In this document: positions 8,756 through 17,697 of the stretch, in pieces
Layout: every line of letters starts with the position of its first letter
Numbering within the stretch: the stretch's first letter is position 1
Source: Betaproteobacteria bacterium
GTDB taxonomy: Bacteria > Pseudomonadota > Gammaproteobacteria > Burkholderiales > SG8-39
Assembly: GCA_947482825.1 (NCBI GenBank)
Contig: CANKMT010000026.1
Location: forward strand, 1 to 57,651
Reading direction: 5' to 3'
DNA: 57,651 nucleotides
The notes under the pieces: generated by a model
What the model was told of the DNA's origin: nothing
Database searches by the model: none
Seen by the model: the letters and a program-made list of their open reading frames with translations, nothing else
Position numbers and translations under genes: made by a program

Positions 8756-9610
8756 ATGAAGCCCGCCGACCTCCTGCGCCTGTTCGCCCTCTCGGCGATA
8801 TGGGGCGCTTCGTTCCTGTTCTTCCGCATGGCGGTGCCCGCCCTCGGCGTCGCATGGTTCGCCGAATTGCGCGTCTCGATCGCCGCGGTGGCAATGCTCG
8901 CCTACGTGCATCTTTCCGGCGCACGGCTCGATTTCCGCACCCACTGGCGCGCTTACTTGTTGATGGGCGTGCTGAACACTGCGCTTCCCTGGTCGCTCTA
9001 CGCCTATGGCGCGCTGCACCTCGGCGCCGGCACCATGTCGATCCTGAACGCGCTGACGCCGTTCTTCAGTGCCGTCTGCGCCGCGCTATGGCTTGGCGAA
9101 CCGTTCACGCCACGCAAGAGTGCCGGCCTCGCGCTCGGCATCGTCGGTGTCGCCTTGGTCGTCGGCCTGGGCCCGATCGCGCCGACACCGGATGCATTGC
9201 TCGGCGTGGCGGCGTGCATAGCGGCGACGCTCTGCTACGGCGTTTCGGCCACCTGCCTGAAGCGGATGGGCAGCAGCGCGCCGCCGATTTCGCTGTCGAC
9301 CGCGACACTGCTTGTGGCGAGCATCGCGATCGCGCCATTCCTGCCTGCGCCGCCACCAGCGGAGGCTTTTTCGACCGGCGTCGTGATCGCCGTCCTCGGC
9401 GTCTCGTTCCTGTGCAGCGCACTGGCCTTCGTGCTTTTCTTCCGCCTGATCGCCGACCTCGGGCCCACCCGGACGTTGACGATTTCCTTCCTGATACCCG
9501 TCTTCGGGGTGCTCTGGGGCGCCGTTTTCCTTGGCGAACCGATCGGCCCGGGAACCATAGCGGGCGGCCTCACCGTCCTGGCAGCCACCGTCCTGGTGAT
9601 CCGCCGCTAG
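8756..9610 (+). CDS. DMT superfamily transporter (two EamA domains)
   Basis: A 284-residue, ten-helix integral membrane protein with two EamA repeats (residues about 5-135 and 145-282). Each repeat ends in the usual WLGEPFTPRK or FLGEPIGPG helix-loop motif, and the N-terminus has the IWGASFLFFRMA signature. EamA carriers export amino acids or metabolites; specificity cannot be read. It lies 53 bp after the helicase and may be cotranscribed. It is one of two full-length members in the window; the other is at 15585. Confidence 0.88.
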   Translation: MKPADLLRLFALSAIWGASFLFFRMAVPALGVAWFAELRVSIAAVAMLAYVHLSGARLDFRTHWRAYLLMGVLNTALPWSLYAYGALHLGAGTMSILNALTPFFSAVCAALWLGEPFTPRKSAGLALGIVGVALVVGLGPIAPTPDALLGVAACIAATLCYGVSATCLKRMGSSAPPISLSTATLLVASIAIAPFLPAPPPAEAFSTGVVIAVLGVSFLCSALAFVLFFRLIADLGPTRTLTISFLIPVFGVLWGAVFLGEPIGPGTIAGGLTVLAATVLVIRR

Positions 9611-9668
9611 GACAACCTGATAACGGCGTTTGCAAGGCGGCACTGCACCTATTTGGCTAATTGGTGGA

Positions 9669-9696
9669 TTGCGGAGGAAAATGACGAGCTTACAAT
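9669..9696 (+). promoter_or_regulatory. Candidate sigma-70 promoter for the kinase gene
   Basis: TTGCGG at 9669-9674 and TACAAT at 9691-9696 are spaced 16 bp apart and end 25 bp before the kinase ATG. The -10 is a five-of-six match to consensus. The start site would give a leader of about 17 nt. Confidence 0.5.
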
Positions 9697-9720
9697 GCCT
9701 GCCTGTCAGGAACATCCGCC

Positions 9721-12700
9721 ATGGGCGAGCAACAAATCGAGTCCCTCGGGAGGTACAAGATCCACCGCGTCCTTGGCAAGGGTGCAATGGGGGTCGTGTA
9801 CGAAGGGCTCGATCCCAAGCTCAACCGCAAGGTTGCGATCAAGACCATCCTCGTCGGCAGCCTCGACGAGGCGAGCGCACGCGAGTATTCCAAGCGATTC
9901 GCGCGCGAAGCACAGGCGGTGGCCCGTCTCAATCATCCCAACATCGTCCAGGTCTACGATTTCGGCGAGGAAGGCGCCATCGCCTACATCGTCATGGAGT
10001 ACGTGCGCGGCAAGGAACTGAAATCCTCCTTCGACGCAGGCGAGAAATTCGAACCTGGCCATGCAGTCCGGCTCATGTCCGAGTTGCTGAGCGCGATGGA
10101 GTTCGCGCACAACGCCGGCGTGATCCATCGCGACATCAAGCCGGCCAACGTCATGGTCGATGCGGACGGGCACTGCAAGCTCGCCGACTTCGGCGTGGCG
10201 CGCGTGAGCGACCCCGACGCACCGAACGCAACGCAGGCGGGCACCATGGTCGGCACGCCCGCCTACATGTCGCCCGAACAGATCCAGGGCCAGAAGATCG
10301 ACCGGCGCACCGACATCTTCTCCGCAGGCGTGATCCTGTACCAGTTCCTTGCCGGGCAACGTCCATTCCAGGGCGGCGGCGCGTGGTCGATGGCCAAGAA
10401 AATCGTGCACGACGATCCGCCTGCGCCATCGTCGATCATCGCGACCGTCTCGCAGCAATACGACAAGGTGGTCTTTCGTTCCCTCGCCAAGAACCCGAAC
10501 AACCGCTACCAGTCGGCCAGCGCCTTTGCCGAGGCGCTCAAACGAGTGCTCGAAGGCAAGCCCGCCGAGGATCCCGACGAAGACAAGACGCAACTGATCA
10601 GCGCCGACAGCATGCCCAAGCATGGCGTGCCCTCGGAACCCGAGTTGACGACGCTCAAGCCTGCGCCTCCGCCTCAAGCCAAGGGCGCGCGCGTCAAGGC
10701 GCAGCCCGCCGCGCCGCCCGCCGCGCCGCCCGCCGCGCCCGCCGCGCCCCAGGGCTCGGAAATGGAGCAGGAGTTCTGGCAAGCGATCAAGGACTCCGAC
10801 GACCCCGAAGACCTCGAACTTTATCTCGAAGAATTCCCGCAAGCGGTGTACGGCAACCTTGCGCGCCGCAGGATCGCCTCTCTGCGCGGCACCCCGCTCC
10901 CGGACGAAGAGGACACAGGCAAGCCAAGCCCGCAGGCGCTGGCAGAGGCGGCAAAGCTCGAGGCGCAAGCGAAGGAAAAGAAGGCCGCAGAAGACAAAGC
11001 GCTCCTCGAAGCACAATTGCTTGCCCAGCGCGAGGAACAGGCCAGGGCGAAGCGCGTAGCGGCTGAAAAGGCGCAAGTTGAAGCCCAGGCAAAGGCCAGG
11101 CGGGAAGCCGAGGAAAAGGCCCGGCTGGAAGCGCTCCTCAAGGCGAAACGACAAGCCGAGGAGAAGGCGCGGCTCGAAGCCGAGGAACGTGCGCGCCTCG
11201 AAGCCATCGCCAAGGCCAAACGCGAAGCGGAAGAGAAAGCGCGGCTCGAAGCCGAGGAGCGCGCACGCCTTGAGGCAATCGCTAGGGCCAAACGCGAGGC
11301 CGAGGAAAAAGCCCGCCGAGAGGCAGAGGAGCGCGCACGCCTCGAGGCAATCGCCAAAGCCAAACGCGAGGCCGAAGAGAAAGCACGGCGCGAAGCCGAA
11401 GAACAGGCCCGGCGTGAAGCCGAGGAGCGCGCGAGGCTCGAGGCAATCGCCAAAGCCAAGCGCGAGGCTGAAGAGACAGCGCGACGCGAGGCCGATGAAA
11501 AGGCGCGGCGCGAAGCCGAAGAGCGGGCGCGGCTCGAAGCGATCGCCAAGGCTAAACGCGAAGCCGAAGAGAAAGCACGGCGCGAAGCGGAGGAACAGGC
11601 CCGGCGCGAAGCCGAAGAGCGGGCGCGGCTCGAAGCGATCGCCAAGGCCAAACGCGAAGCTGAAGAGAAAGCCCGCCGCGAAGCCGAGGAAAAGGCTCGG
11701 CGCGAAGCGGAAGAACGGGCGCGCCGCGAGGCCGAAGAACGCGCAAGACTCGAAGCGATCGCCAAGGCCAAACGCGAAGCCGAAGAAAAAGCGCGCCGCG
11801 AAGCCGAGGAAAAGGCCCGACTCGAAGCTGAAGAACGGTCACGCCGCGAGGCCGAAGAGCGCGCAAGACTCGAATCGATCGCCAAGGCCAAACGCGAAGC
11901 CGAAGAAAAAGCGCGCCGCGAGGCTGAAGAGAAAGCCCGGCGCGAAGCCGAAGAACGTGCGCGCCGGGAAGCCGAGGAAAGGGCGCGGCGTGAGGCCGAA
12001 GAGCGCGCCCGCCTCGAGGCCATCGCAAGGGCAAAGCACGAAGCCGAAGAGAAGGCCCGCCTTGAGGCCGAGGAGATCGCGCGACGCGAAGCCGAAGAAA
12101 GGGCCCGCCTTGAAGCCATCGCGAGGGCAAGACGCGAGGCCGAAGAGAGGGGTCGCCGCGAAGCGGAGGAAAAGGCACGGCTTGCCGCCGAAGCGCAGGC
12201 CCGGCTGGTCGCGGAAGAAGAACTTCGCCGCGAGGCGCTTGCGCGGGCCAAGCGCGCGGCCGAGGCGCGCCGCTTGCGCGAAGCGACAGCGCGGGCCATG
12301 CAGGAGGCCGAGCGCAAGGCCGTCCGGGCCAACGAACTCGCGCTGAAGCGGGAAGCCAAGGAACGCGCCGCGCGCCAGGCCGATGAGCGGATGCAGCGTA
12401 CTGCGCAAGAAGAGGCAAAGCACGCATCCGAGGAAAATGCGTTGCGCGAAGCCGAGGAGGATGCAAAGCGCGCAGCCGCACTCGCCGCCAAGCGCGAAGA
12501 ACGGGCGCGGGTCCAGCGCGAAGCCGAAGCGAGGGTCAGGAAAGAGGTCGATGCCCTGCTCAAGCGCCAGAAGGAGTTGGCCGATTCCGGCAATCCACCG
12601 GCGCAGGCGGCCCCGCCCGCTGCGCGACCGGGATGGAAAGGCGCGAAGCTCGTATCCTCGCTTTTCGGGGCCTTGAAAGGTTCGGCGCCGGCGAAGCTTT

Positions 12701-12921
12701 ACGAACAGGCGCTCGCGCTCGAGCGCAATGGGCAGATTGCGGAAGCCGCGGAAATCCTCAAGCAATCCGCCAACGCCGGCAGCGGGCCTGCCGCCCGCAA
12801 GCTCGGTGAAATCTACGCCCACGGCGCGGGTAGCGTGCCGCGCGATGCAACCGAATCGCAGCGCTGGTTCGAACTCGCGCAATCGCGCGGCGAGACAGGC
12901 GTGCGAGGCGGCAAGAAATAG
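9721..12921 (+). CDS. Hanks-type Ser/Thr protein kinase with a long charged-repeat helix and C-terminal Sel1-like repeats
   Basis: A 1066-residue protein. The kinase domain (about 11-275) is complete: glycine loop GKGAMG at 19-24, Lys41, HRDIKPAN with catalytic D138 and N143, DFG at 156-158, and activation segment GTPAYMSPEQ. A TQLI at 290-293 resembles a pTxxI FHA-binding site. After a Pro/Ala linker comes a small domain, FWQAIKDSDDPEDLELYLEEFP near 355-380. Then about 400 residues of Arg/Glu/Ala/Lys repeats run to about residue 855. The protein ends with Sel1/TPR-like repeats (EIYAHGAGSVPRD). No membrane segment is seen, so it is probably cytoplasmic. The partner and substrate are unknown. 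Confidence 0.9.
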   Translation: MGEQQIESLGRYKIHRVLGKGAMGVVYEGLDPKLNRKVAIKTILVGSLDEASAREYSKRFAREAQAVARLNHPNIVQVYDFGEEGAIAYIVMEYVRGKELKSSFDAGEKFEPGHAVRLMSELLSAMEFAHNAGVIHRDIKPANVMVDADGHCKLADFGVARVSDPDAPNATQAGTMVGTPAYMSPEQIQGQKIDRRTDIFSAGVILYQFLAGQRPFQGGGAWSMAKKIVHDDPPAPSSIIATVSQQYDKVVFRSLAKNPNNRYQSASAFAEALKRVLEGKPAEDPDEDKTQLISADSMPKHGVPSEPELTTLKPAPPPQAKGARVKAQPAAPPAAPPAAPAAPQGSEMEQEFWQAIKDSDDPEDLELYLEEFPQAVYGNLARRRIASLRGTPLPDEEDTGKPSPQALAEAAKLEAQAKEKKAAEDKALLEAQLLAQREEQARAKRVAAEKAQVEAQAKARREAEEKARLEALLKAKRQAEEKARLEAEERARLEAIAKAKREAEEKARLEAEERARLEAIARAKREAEEKARREAEERARLEAIAKAKREAEEKARREAEEQARREAEERARLEAIAKAKREAEETARREADEKARREAEERARLEAIAKAKREAEEKARREAEEQARREAEERARLEAIAKAKREAEEKARREAEEKARREAEERARREAEERARLEAIAKAKREAEEKARREAEEKARLEAEERSRREAEERARLESIAKAKREAEEKARREAEEKARREAEERARREAEERARREAEERARLEAIARAKHEAEEKARLEAEEIARREAEERARLEAIARARREAEERGRREAEEKARLAAEAQARLVAEEELRREALARAKRAAEARRLREATARAMQEAERKAVRANELALKREAKERAARQADERMQRTAQEEAKHASEENALREAEEDAKRAAALAAKREERARVQREAEARVRKEVDALLKRQKELADSGNPPAQAAPPAARPGWKGAKLVSSLFGALKGSAPAKLYEQALALERNGQIAEAAEILKQSANAGSGPAARKLGEIYAHGAGSVPRDATESQRWFELAQSRGETGVRGGKK
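11090..12290 (+). repeat. In-frame tandem repeats with strict 24-bp (8-residue) register
   Basis: The region codes for units such as KARREAEE and ERARLEAIAKAKREAEE. Ten copies of the marker ARLE(A/S)IA begin at 11191, 11263, 11335, 11431, 11527, 11623, 11743, 11863, 12007 and 12103. The steps are 72, 72, 96, 96, 96, 120, 120, 144 and 96 bp, all multiples of 24. The eight-residue period fits neither the heptad of a coiled coil nor an eleven-residue period. Alternating acidic and basic blocks suggest a stable single alpha-helix. Codons differ between copies, so the array is not brand new, but unit-number change by slippage is likely. Confidence 0.9.
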
Positions 12922-12940
12922 CCGCGCGCGGCTCACACCG

Positions 12941-14569
12941 ATGGCAGACGCGTTTGGAACTTTCGACTATGTGATCATCGGCGGCGGCACGGCTGGCTGC
13001 GTGCTGGCCAACCGCCTCTCGGCCGATCCCGACATCAGCGTCCTGCTGCTCGAGGCCGGCGGCAAGGACGACTGGATCTGGATCCACATACCGGTCGGCT
13101 ATCTCTATTGCATCGGCAATCCTCGCACCGACTGGTGCTATCGCACGGAAACCGACGCGGGACTTAACGGGCGCTCGATCCTCTACGCGCGCGGCCGTGT
13201 GCTCGGCGGCTGCTCGTCGATCAACGCCATGATCTACATGCGCGGGCAGGCACTCGACTACGACCAATGGGCGCGCGAAACCGGCGACCCGGGCTGGTCG
13301 TGGGACAGCGTGCTGCCGGTGTTCCGCAAGTCGGAGGATCACCACGCCGGGTCGGACGAGTCGCACGGCGCCGGCGGTGAATGGCGCGTCGAGAAGCAGC
13401 GCCTTTCGTGGGAGATCCTGGAAGCCTGGCGCAATGCAGCCGCCGAAGCGGGCATCGCGCCGACCGACGACTTCAATCGCGGCGACAACGCAGGCAGCGG
13501 GTTTTTCGAAGTCAACCAAAAGCGCGGCGTGAGGTGGAATGCGACCAAGGCTTTCCTGCGCCCGGTCATGGGTCGACCCAACCTCAAGATCGTGACCGGC
13601 GCGGAGGTCAGGCGCCTGAAGATGGAAGGCAAGCGCGCGATCGGCGTGGAATTCCGCCTTGCCGGCGAAACCAGGTTTGCCGCGGCACGCATCGAAACTG
13701 TCCTCGCCGCAGGAGCGATCGGCTCGCCGCAGTTGTTGCAGTGCTCCGGGATCGGTCCAGGCGAGCTTCTGCGCCGGCACGGTATTCCCGTGATCCACGA
13801 TGCGACCGGCGTCGGCGAGAATCTTCAGGACCACCTGCAGTTGCGCACTGCGTTCAAGGTCAAGGGCGTACGGACGCTCAACGAATGGGTCCACTCGCCG
13901 CTGGGCAAGATCCGGATGGGGCTCGAATACCTGTTGTTCCGGACGGGCCCGCTGACCATGGCGCCGAGCCAGCTTGGGGCGTTCGCCCGCTCCGACCCGA
14001 CCCAGGCGCGCGCAAATATCGAATACCACGTGCAGCCGCTCAGCCTGGACAAGTTCGGCGAACCCCTGCACACCTTTCCGGCGTTCACTTCTTCGGTTTG
14101 CAACCTGAGGCCGGTTTCGCGGGGCTATGTGCGCATCAAGAGCGCGGACCCGCGCGAGGCGCCGCTCATCAACCCGCGCTACCTGTCGGCCGAAGAGGAC
14201 CGCAAAGTGGCCGTGGATGCGATCCGGCTCACGCGCAGGATCGCCGCACAGCCGGCGCTCCGCCGCTACGCGCCCGAAGAATTCCTGCCGGGCGACCACC
14301 TCGAGACCGACGAAGCCCTCGCCCGGGCCGCGGGCGACATCGGCACCACCATCTTCCACCCCGTGGGCACCTGCCGCATGGGCCGGGCGGGCGACCCTGC
14401 GGCGGTCGTCGACCCGCGCCTGCGCCTGAACGGGGTGGACGGCCTGCGCGTGATCGACGCTTCCGTGATGCCATCCATTACATCTGGCAATACCAACTCG
14501 CCCACGGTTATGATTGCGGAGCGTGGCGCGACAATGATGCGCGAGGACCGCCTCTCGAACAGGGCTTGA
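12941..14569 (+). CDS. GMC family FAD-dependent oxidoreductase (choline-dehydrogenase-like)
   Basis: A 542-residue glucose-methanol-choline oxidoreductase. FAD is bound by IIGGGTAGCVLANR near residues 11-24. GMC signature 1 is in GRVLGGCSSINAMIYMRG, signature 2 in GAIGSPQLLQCSGIG, and the C-terminal active site in HPVGTCRMG and GNTNSPTVMIAE. The start at 12941 opens directly with the FAD motif and avoids reading into the kinase gene. Family members oxidise alcohols and aldehydes in catabolism. With no dedicated partner nearby, the substrate stays open. It lies 19 bp after the kinase, on the same strand. Confidence 0.92.
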   Translation: MADAFGTFDYVIIGGGTAGCVLANRLSADPDISVLLLEAGGKDDWIWIHIPVGYLYCIGNPRTDWCYRTETDAGLNGRSILYARGRVLGGCSSINAMIYMRGQALDYDQWARETGDPGWSWDSVLPVFRKSEDHHAGSDESHGAGGEWRVEKQRLSWEILEAWRNAAAEAGIAPTDDFNRGDNAGSGFFEVNQKRGVRWNATKAFLRPVMGRPNLKIVTGAEVRRLKMEGKRAIGVEFRLAGETRFAAARIETVLAAGAIGSPQLLQCSGIGPGELLRRHGIPVIHDATGVGENLQDHLQLRTAFKVKGVRTLNEWVHSPLGKIRMGLEYLLFRTGPLTMAPSQLGAFARSDPTQARANIEYHVQPLSLDKFGEPLHTFPAFTSSVCNLRPVSRGYVRIKSADPREAPLINPRYLSAEEDRKVAVDAIRLTRRIAAQPALRRYAPEEFLPGDHLETDEALARAAGDIGTTIFHPVGTCRMGRAGDPAAVVDPRLRLNGVDGLRVIDASVMPSITSGNTNSPTVMIAERGATMMREDRLSNRA

Positions 14570-14591
14570 AAGCGGGCGCACCCGCCCCAAA
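14565..14591 (+). promoter_or_regulatory. Sigma-32 (heat-shock) type promoter for htpX
   Basis: CTTGAAA at 14565-14571, a 13-bp spacer and CCCCAAA at 14585-14591 match the RpoH consensus CTTGAAA-N11-16-CCCCATnT. The element overlaps the stop codon of the GMC gene and lies 66 bp before htpX, a known heat-shock gene in proteobacteria. The spacer and first C can also form a short GCGGG/CCCGC hairpin. Confidence 0.7.
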
Positions 14592-14657
14592 CTCCGCTAA
14601 CATGGCGCGCGCCCGGTTTTCACCCACCCCCGGGCGGCCATCAGAGGACTCAAAGAC

Positions 14658-15530
14658 ATGAAGCGCATTGTGCTGTTCCTTGCCACCAATATCGCCGTGA
14701 TGATCGTCCTTTCGATCACGCTGTCCGTGCTCGGCGTCGACAAGTTCATGAGCGCGCAGGGCCTCGACGTCGGCATGCTGCTGGTCTTTTCGGCAATCGT
14801 CGGGTTCTTCGGGTCGTTCTTTTCGCTCCTGATCTCCAAACCGATGGCCAAATGGTCCACCGGCGCGCAGGTCATCGACGGCTCGGAGGGCACCACCCAG
14901 TTCTGGCTCGTGCAGACGGTGAAGACCCTTTCCGAGCGCGCCAATATCGGCATGCCGGAGGTCGCGATCTTCGAGGGCGAGCCAAACGCATTCGCCACCG
15001 GCGCGTTCAAGAATTCGTCGCTCGTCGCGGTCTCCACCGGCCTCATCAGTTCGATGAGCCGCGAGGAGGTCGAAGCAGTCATCGGCCACGAGATCGCGCA
15101 CATCGCCAACGGCGACATGGTCACCCTAACGCTCATCCAGGGCGTGGTGAACACCTTCGTGGTGTTCCTCTCGCGCGTGGTCGGCTACGTGGTCGACAGG
15201 GTCATCCTCAAGAACGACCGCGACACGCCCGGCATCGGGTACTACGTCAGCGTAATCGTGTGCGACATCGTGTTCGGCGTGCTGGCGTCCGTGATCGTCG
15301 CCTGGTTCTCGCGCCAGCGCGAGTTCCGCGCCGACGCAGGGTCGGCGAACCTGCTGGGCACGCCGACACCGATGGTGGCGGCACTGGCGCGCCTCGGCGG
15401 CCTCACCCCGGGCGAGTTGCCCCAGTCGTTCAAGGCTTCGGGCATCAGCGACAAGCCAGGCTTCATGGCGTTGTTCTCGACCCACCCGCCCATCGAAGAG
15501 CGCATTGCCGCGCTGCAGGCTCGCCGCTAA
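14658..15530 (+). CDS. htpX: Protease HtpX
   Basis: A 290-residue membrane zinc metalloprotease of family M48. There are two N-terminal transmembrane helices (residues 4-27 and 37-59), then the zinc site HEIAH with H144, E145 and H148, two further hydrophobic helices, and the downstream glutamate in [11 protein letters not shown]. The conserved N-terminus [11 protein letters not shown] and the length match E. coli HtpX (293 residues). HtpX degrades misfolded inner-membrane proteins alongside FtsH. Its promoter has the sigma-32 form, which fits its heat-shock role. Confidence 0.97.
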   Translation: MKRIVLFLATNIAVMIVLSITLSVLGVDKFMSAQGLDVGMLLVFSAIVGFFGSFFSLLISKPMAKWSTGAQVIDGSEGTTQFWLVQTVKTLSERANIGMPEVAIFEGEPNAFATGAFKNSSLVAVSTGLISSMSREEVEAVIGHEIAHIANGDMVTLTLIQGVVNTFVVFLSRVVGYVVDRVILKNDRDTPGIGYYVSVIVCDIVFGVLASVIVAWFSRQREFRADAGSANLLGTPTPMVAALARLGGLTPGELPQSFKASGISDKPGFMALFSTHPPIEERIAALQARR

Positions 15531-15540
15531 CGCCGCGAAA

Positions 15541-15566
15541 CACCCCGCGGCAGCCGTCGCGGGGTG
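15541..15566. terminator. Hairpin after htpX
   Basis: A perfect 9-bp stem, CACCCCGCG (15541-15549) paired with CGCGGGGTG (15558-15566), encloses an 8-nt loop 11 bp after the htpX stop. No T-tract follows, so it is either a weak terminator or an mRNA-stabilising hairpin. It covers a GTG that could otherwise start the next gene, which favours the ATG at 15585. Confidence 0.5.
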
Positions 15567-15584
15567 AGAAAATGGCGGGTCCCC

Positions 15585-16520
15585 ATGACCGCCACCGCCT
15601 CAAACCGCTCAGCGGCCGACCGTCGCCTGATCGACACCGCTCTCGCCTGGTATTTCGTCGGCGTTTGGGGCTCCGGATTCCTCGCCAGCAAGGTAGCGCT
15701 GCAATACGCGCCGCCGTTCACCATGCTCTCCCTGCGTTACCTGCTCGGGTTCCTGTGCATGGTGCCGGTCCTGCTGATTGCGCGCCCGCGCTGGCCTGAA
15801 ACGCCCGGGGAATTCGGCCATGTCGTCGTCGCAGGACTGCTGATGCATGCAGTGCACCTGTCAGGTAGCCATTACAGCCAGTACCTCGGTCTTTCCGCGG
15901 GCATCACGGCCCTTGTGATGTCGTTGCAGACTTTGGCAACTGCAATCATCGCGTCGCGTTGGATGGGCGACAGGCTTGGGCCCGTCCAATGGGTCGGCGT
16001 CGTCATGGGGCTGGCCGGCGTGACGCTGGTCGTGTGGCACAAAATCGACGTCAAGGAACTCCCGCTCGGTAGCTTGGTGGCGCTCGCATTCGGACTCACA
16101 GCGATCACCGCAGGTACGCTCTACCAGAAGGCCTTCTGCCCGCGCGTCGATCTGAAGGCCGGCGCTTTCATCCAGTTCGCCGCGTCGGCCCTCGCGCTCG
16201 CCCCGCTTGCCGTCTTGGTCGAAGGCGCCCCGGTCGACTGGAGCTGGCAGCTCTTCGCGGCGCTCGCCTTCCTCGTCATCCTCGCGTCGATCCTTGCGAC
16301 CAATGCGCTCAACCTGCTCATGCGTCATGGTGAAGCGACGCGCGTCACCAGCCTGATCTACCTCACCCCGATCATTGCCGTGGCGCTCGAGTACCCGATG
16401 TTCGGGGTGTCGCCCGGCCTGCTTTCGCTGGCCGGGATCGCGATCACCTGCGCAGGCGTGGCGCTGGTGACGTGGCGCAAGCGGCAGGCGCCTGCAACCC
16501 TTTCCGGCGGGGAGGTCTGA
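15585..16520 (+). CDS. DMT superfamily transporter (EamA)
   Basis: A 311-residue, ten-helix membrane protein with two EamA repeats. The first starts at WYFVGVWGSGFLASKVALQYAPP; the second covers about 165-300. It resembles RhaT/YdcZ-type exporters of amino acids or metabolites. An in-frame GTG at 15564 is an alternative start but falls inside a hairpin. Downstream, another perfect hairpin separates it from the MFS gene. The carried substrate cannot be told. Confidence 0.87.
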   Translation: MTATASNRSAADRRLIDTALAWYFVGVWGSGFLASKVALQYAPPFTMLSLRYLLGFLCMVPVLLIARPRWPETPGEFGHVVVAGLLMHAVHLSGSHYSQYLGLSAGITALVMSLQTLATAIIASRWMGDRLGPVQWVGVVMGLAGVTLVVWHKIDVKELPLGSLVALAFGLTAITAGTLYQKAFCPRVDLKAGAFIQFAASALALAPLAVLVEGAPVDWSWQLFAALAFLVILASILATNALNLLMRHGEATRVTSLIYLTPIIAVALEYPMFGVSPGLLSLAGIAITCAGVALVTWRKRQAPATLSGGEV

Positions 16521-16542
16521 GGAGGGGCGCAGTCCCCTCCTC
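16519..16542. terminator. Hairpin between the DMT and MFS genes
   Basis: GAGGAGGGG (16519-16527) and CCCCTCCTC (16534-16542) form a perfect 9-bp stem with a 6-nt loop, beginning within the stop codon of the DMT gene. No T-run follows, so it may act as an attenuator or mRNA 3'-end stabiliser rather than a strong terminator. Confidence 0.45.
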
Positions 16543-16551
16543 GGTGACACA

Positions 16552-17697
16552 TTGCGCTTCGGCTACGTCATCCTGCTCACGATCCTTGCGCATACCGCAT
16601 TCACCAGCAGCCGCATGACGGTCTCGCTCTACGCGCTCAAGCTGCAGGCCACACCCTTCACCGTCGGTGTGCTCATGGCGCTCTACGCGCTGTTGCCGAT
16701 GCTGCTGTCGGTCCTTGCCGGCCGCCTCATCGACCGCGTGGGTCCGCGCGTTCCGCTCATGTGGGGAAACGCGATGCTCCTCGCGGGCGTCCTGCTGCCT
16801 TTCCTCCTGCCGGGCCTGCCGGCCCTGTTCGCGGCGGCCACCATCATCGGCTCGGGATTCATGCTCTCCCACATGATCTCGAACAATCTCGTCGGCGCCT
16901 ACGGCAAGCCGGAGGACAGGGCGGCGAACTTCTCGTGGCTGTCGCTTGGCTATTCGGTCTCGGGGTCGCTCGGGCCGCTGATCGCCGGGTTCTCGATCGA
17001 CTGGTTCGGCGAGGTGCGCTCGTTCACCGTGATGGCAGCATTCGCCGCGCTCGCCCTCGGGGTCACCTTGTGGCGGCGCGAGGAGCTCGTGCGCCACGAA
17101 ACGCCAAAGCCGCGTCCGTCGGGGCACAGCGTGATGGACCTCGTGCGCAACCGCAAGCTGCGCAGCGTGCTGATCGTCAGCGGCATGCTCTCGATGGGAT
17201 GGGATCTGTTCACCTTCGTGATGCCGATCCACTGCTCCAACATCGGCCTGTCGGCCTCGACGACGGGCGTCATCATGGCCTCATTCGGGGCCGCGACCTT
17301 CCTGGTGCGCCTGGCGATGCCTTCGCTTTCACGCCGTCTCAAGGAATGGCAGGTGATCACTGCCGCCTTCGTGGTGTCCGGCACGGCCTACCTGCTCTTT
17401 TCGCTGGTCACGAGCGCACCCCTGATGATGTCGATCGCTTTCCTGCTCGGCCTGGGCCTCGGTTGCTCGCAGCCCATGGTGATGTCGCTGCTTTACGAAG
17501 CGTCGCCCCCGGGCCGGCAGGGCGAGGTGGTGGGTGTGCGCACTACGGTGCTCAATATCAGCAGCACCGGCCTGCCCCTGGTGTTTGGTGCCGTAGGATC
17601 GGCGTTGGGGATGGGGCCGGTGTTCTGGGGGATCTCGGCCTGCCTGCTGACCGGCGGTTACGCCGCCGGACGCAAGGTTCGGCGGGGCAAGACCTAG
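16552..17697 (+). CDS. MFS transporter
   Basis: A 381-residue, twelve-helix major facilitator protein. The loop between helices 2 and 3 carries the A-like motif GRLIDRVGPR near residue 63, and a cytoplasmic central loop at about 180-195 separates the two halves. The sequence resembles drug- or metabolite-efflux members (DHA type). The start is probably TTG at 16552, because no in-frame ATG or GTG precedes the first helix; this makes the first residues uncertain. It ends 4 bp inside the convergent TerC-Usp gene. No regulator lies next to it. Confidence 0.85.
   Translation: MRFGYVILLTILAHTAFTSSRMTVSLYALKLQATPFTVGVLMALYALLPMLLSVLAGRLIDRVGPRVPLMWGNAMLLAGVLLPFLLPGLPALFAAATIIGSGFMLSHMISNNLVGAYGKPEDRAANFSWLSLGYSVSGSLGPLIAGFSIDWFGEVRSFTVMAAFAALALGVTLWRREELVRHETPKPRPSGHSVMDLVRNRKLRSVLIVSGMLSMGWDLFTFVMPIHCSNIGLSASTTGVIMASFGAATFLVRLAMPSLSRRLKEWQVITAAFVVSGTAYLLFSLVTSAPLMMSIAFLLGLGLGCSQPMVMSLLYEASPPGRQGEVVGVRTTVLNISSTGLPLVFGAVGSALGMGPVFWGISACLLTGGYAAGRKVRRGKT

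Noticed and set aside
7080-8924. A 614-codon open frame on the minus strand opposite the helicase
   Set aside because: High-GC shadow frame. The plus strand carries complete helicase motifs, and this frame begins inside the DMT transporter gene.
10821-12593. A 590-codon open frame opposite the kinase repeat, rich in Ser/Ala/Arg
   Set aside because: It is the antisense shadow of the Glu/Arg/Ala repeat: the repeated codons simply read as Ser-Ala-Ser-Arg on the other strand. It has no ribosome-binding site or family match.
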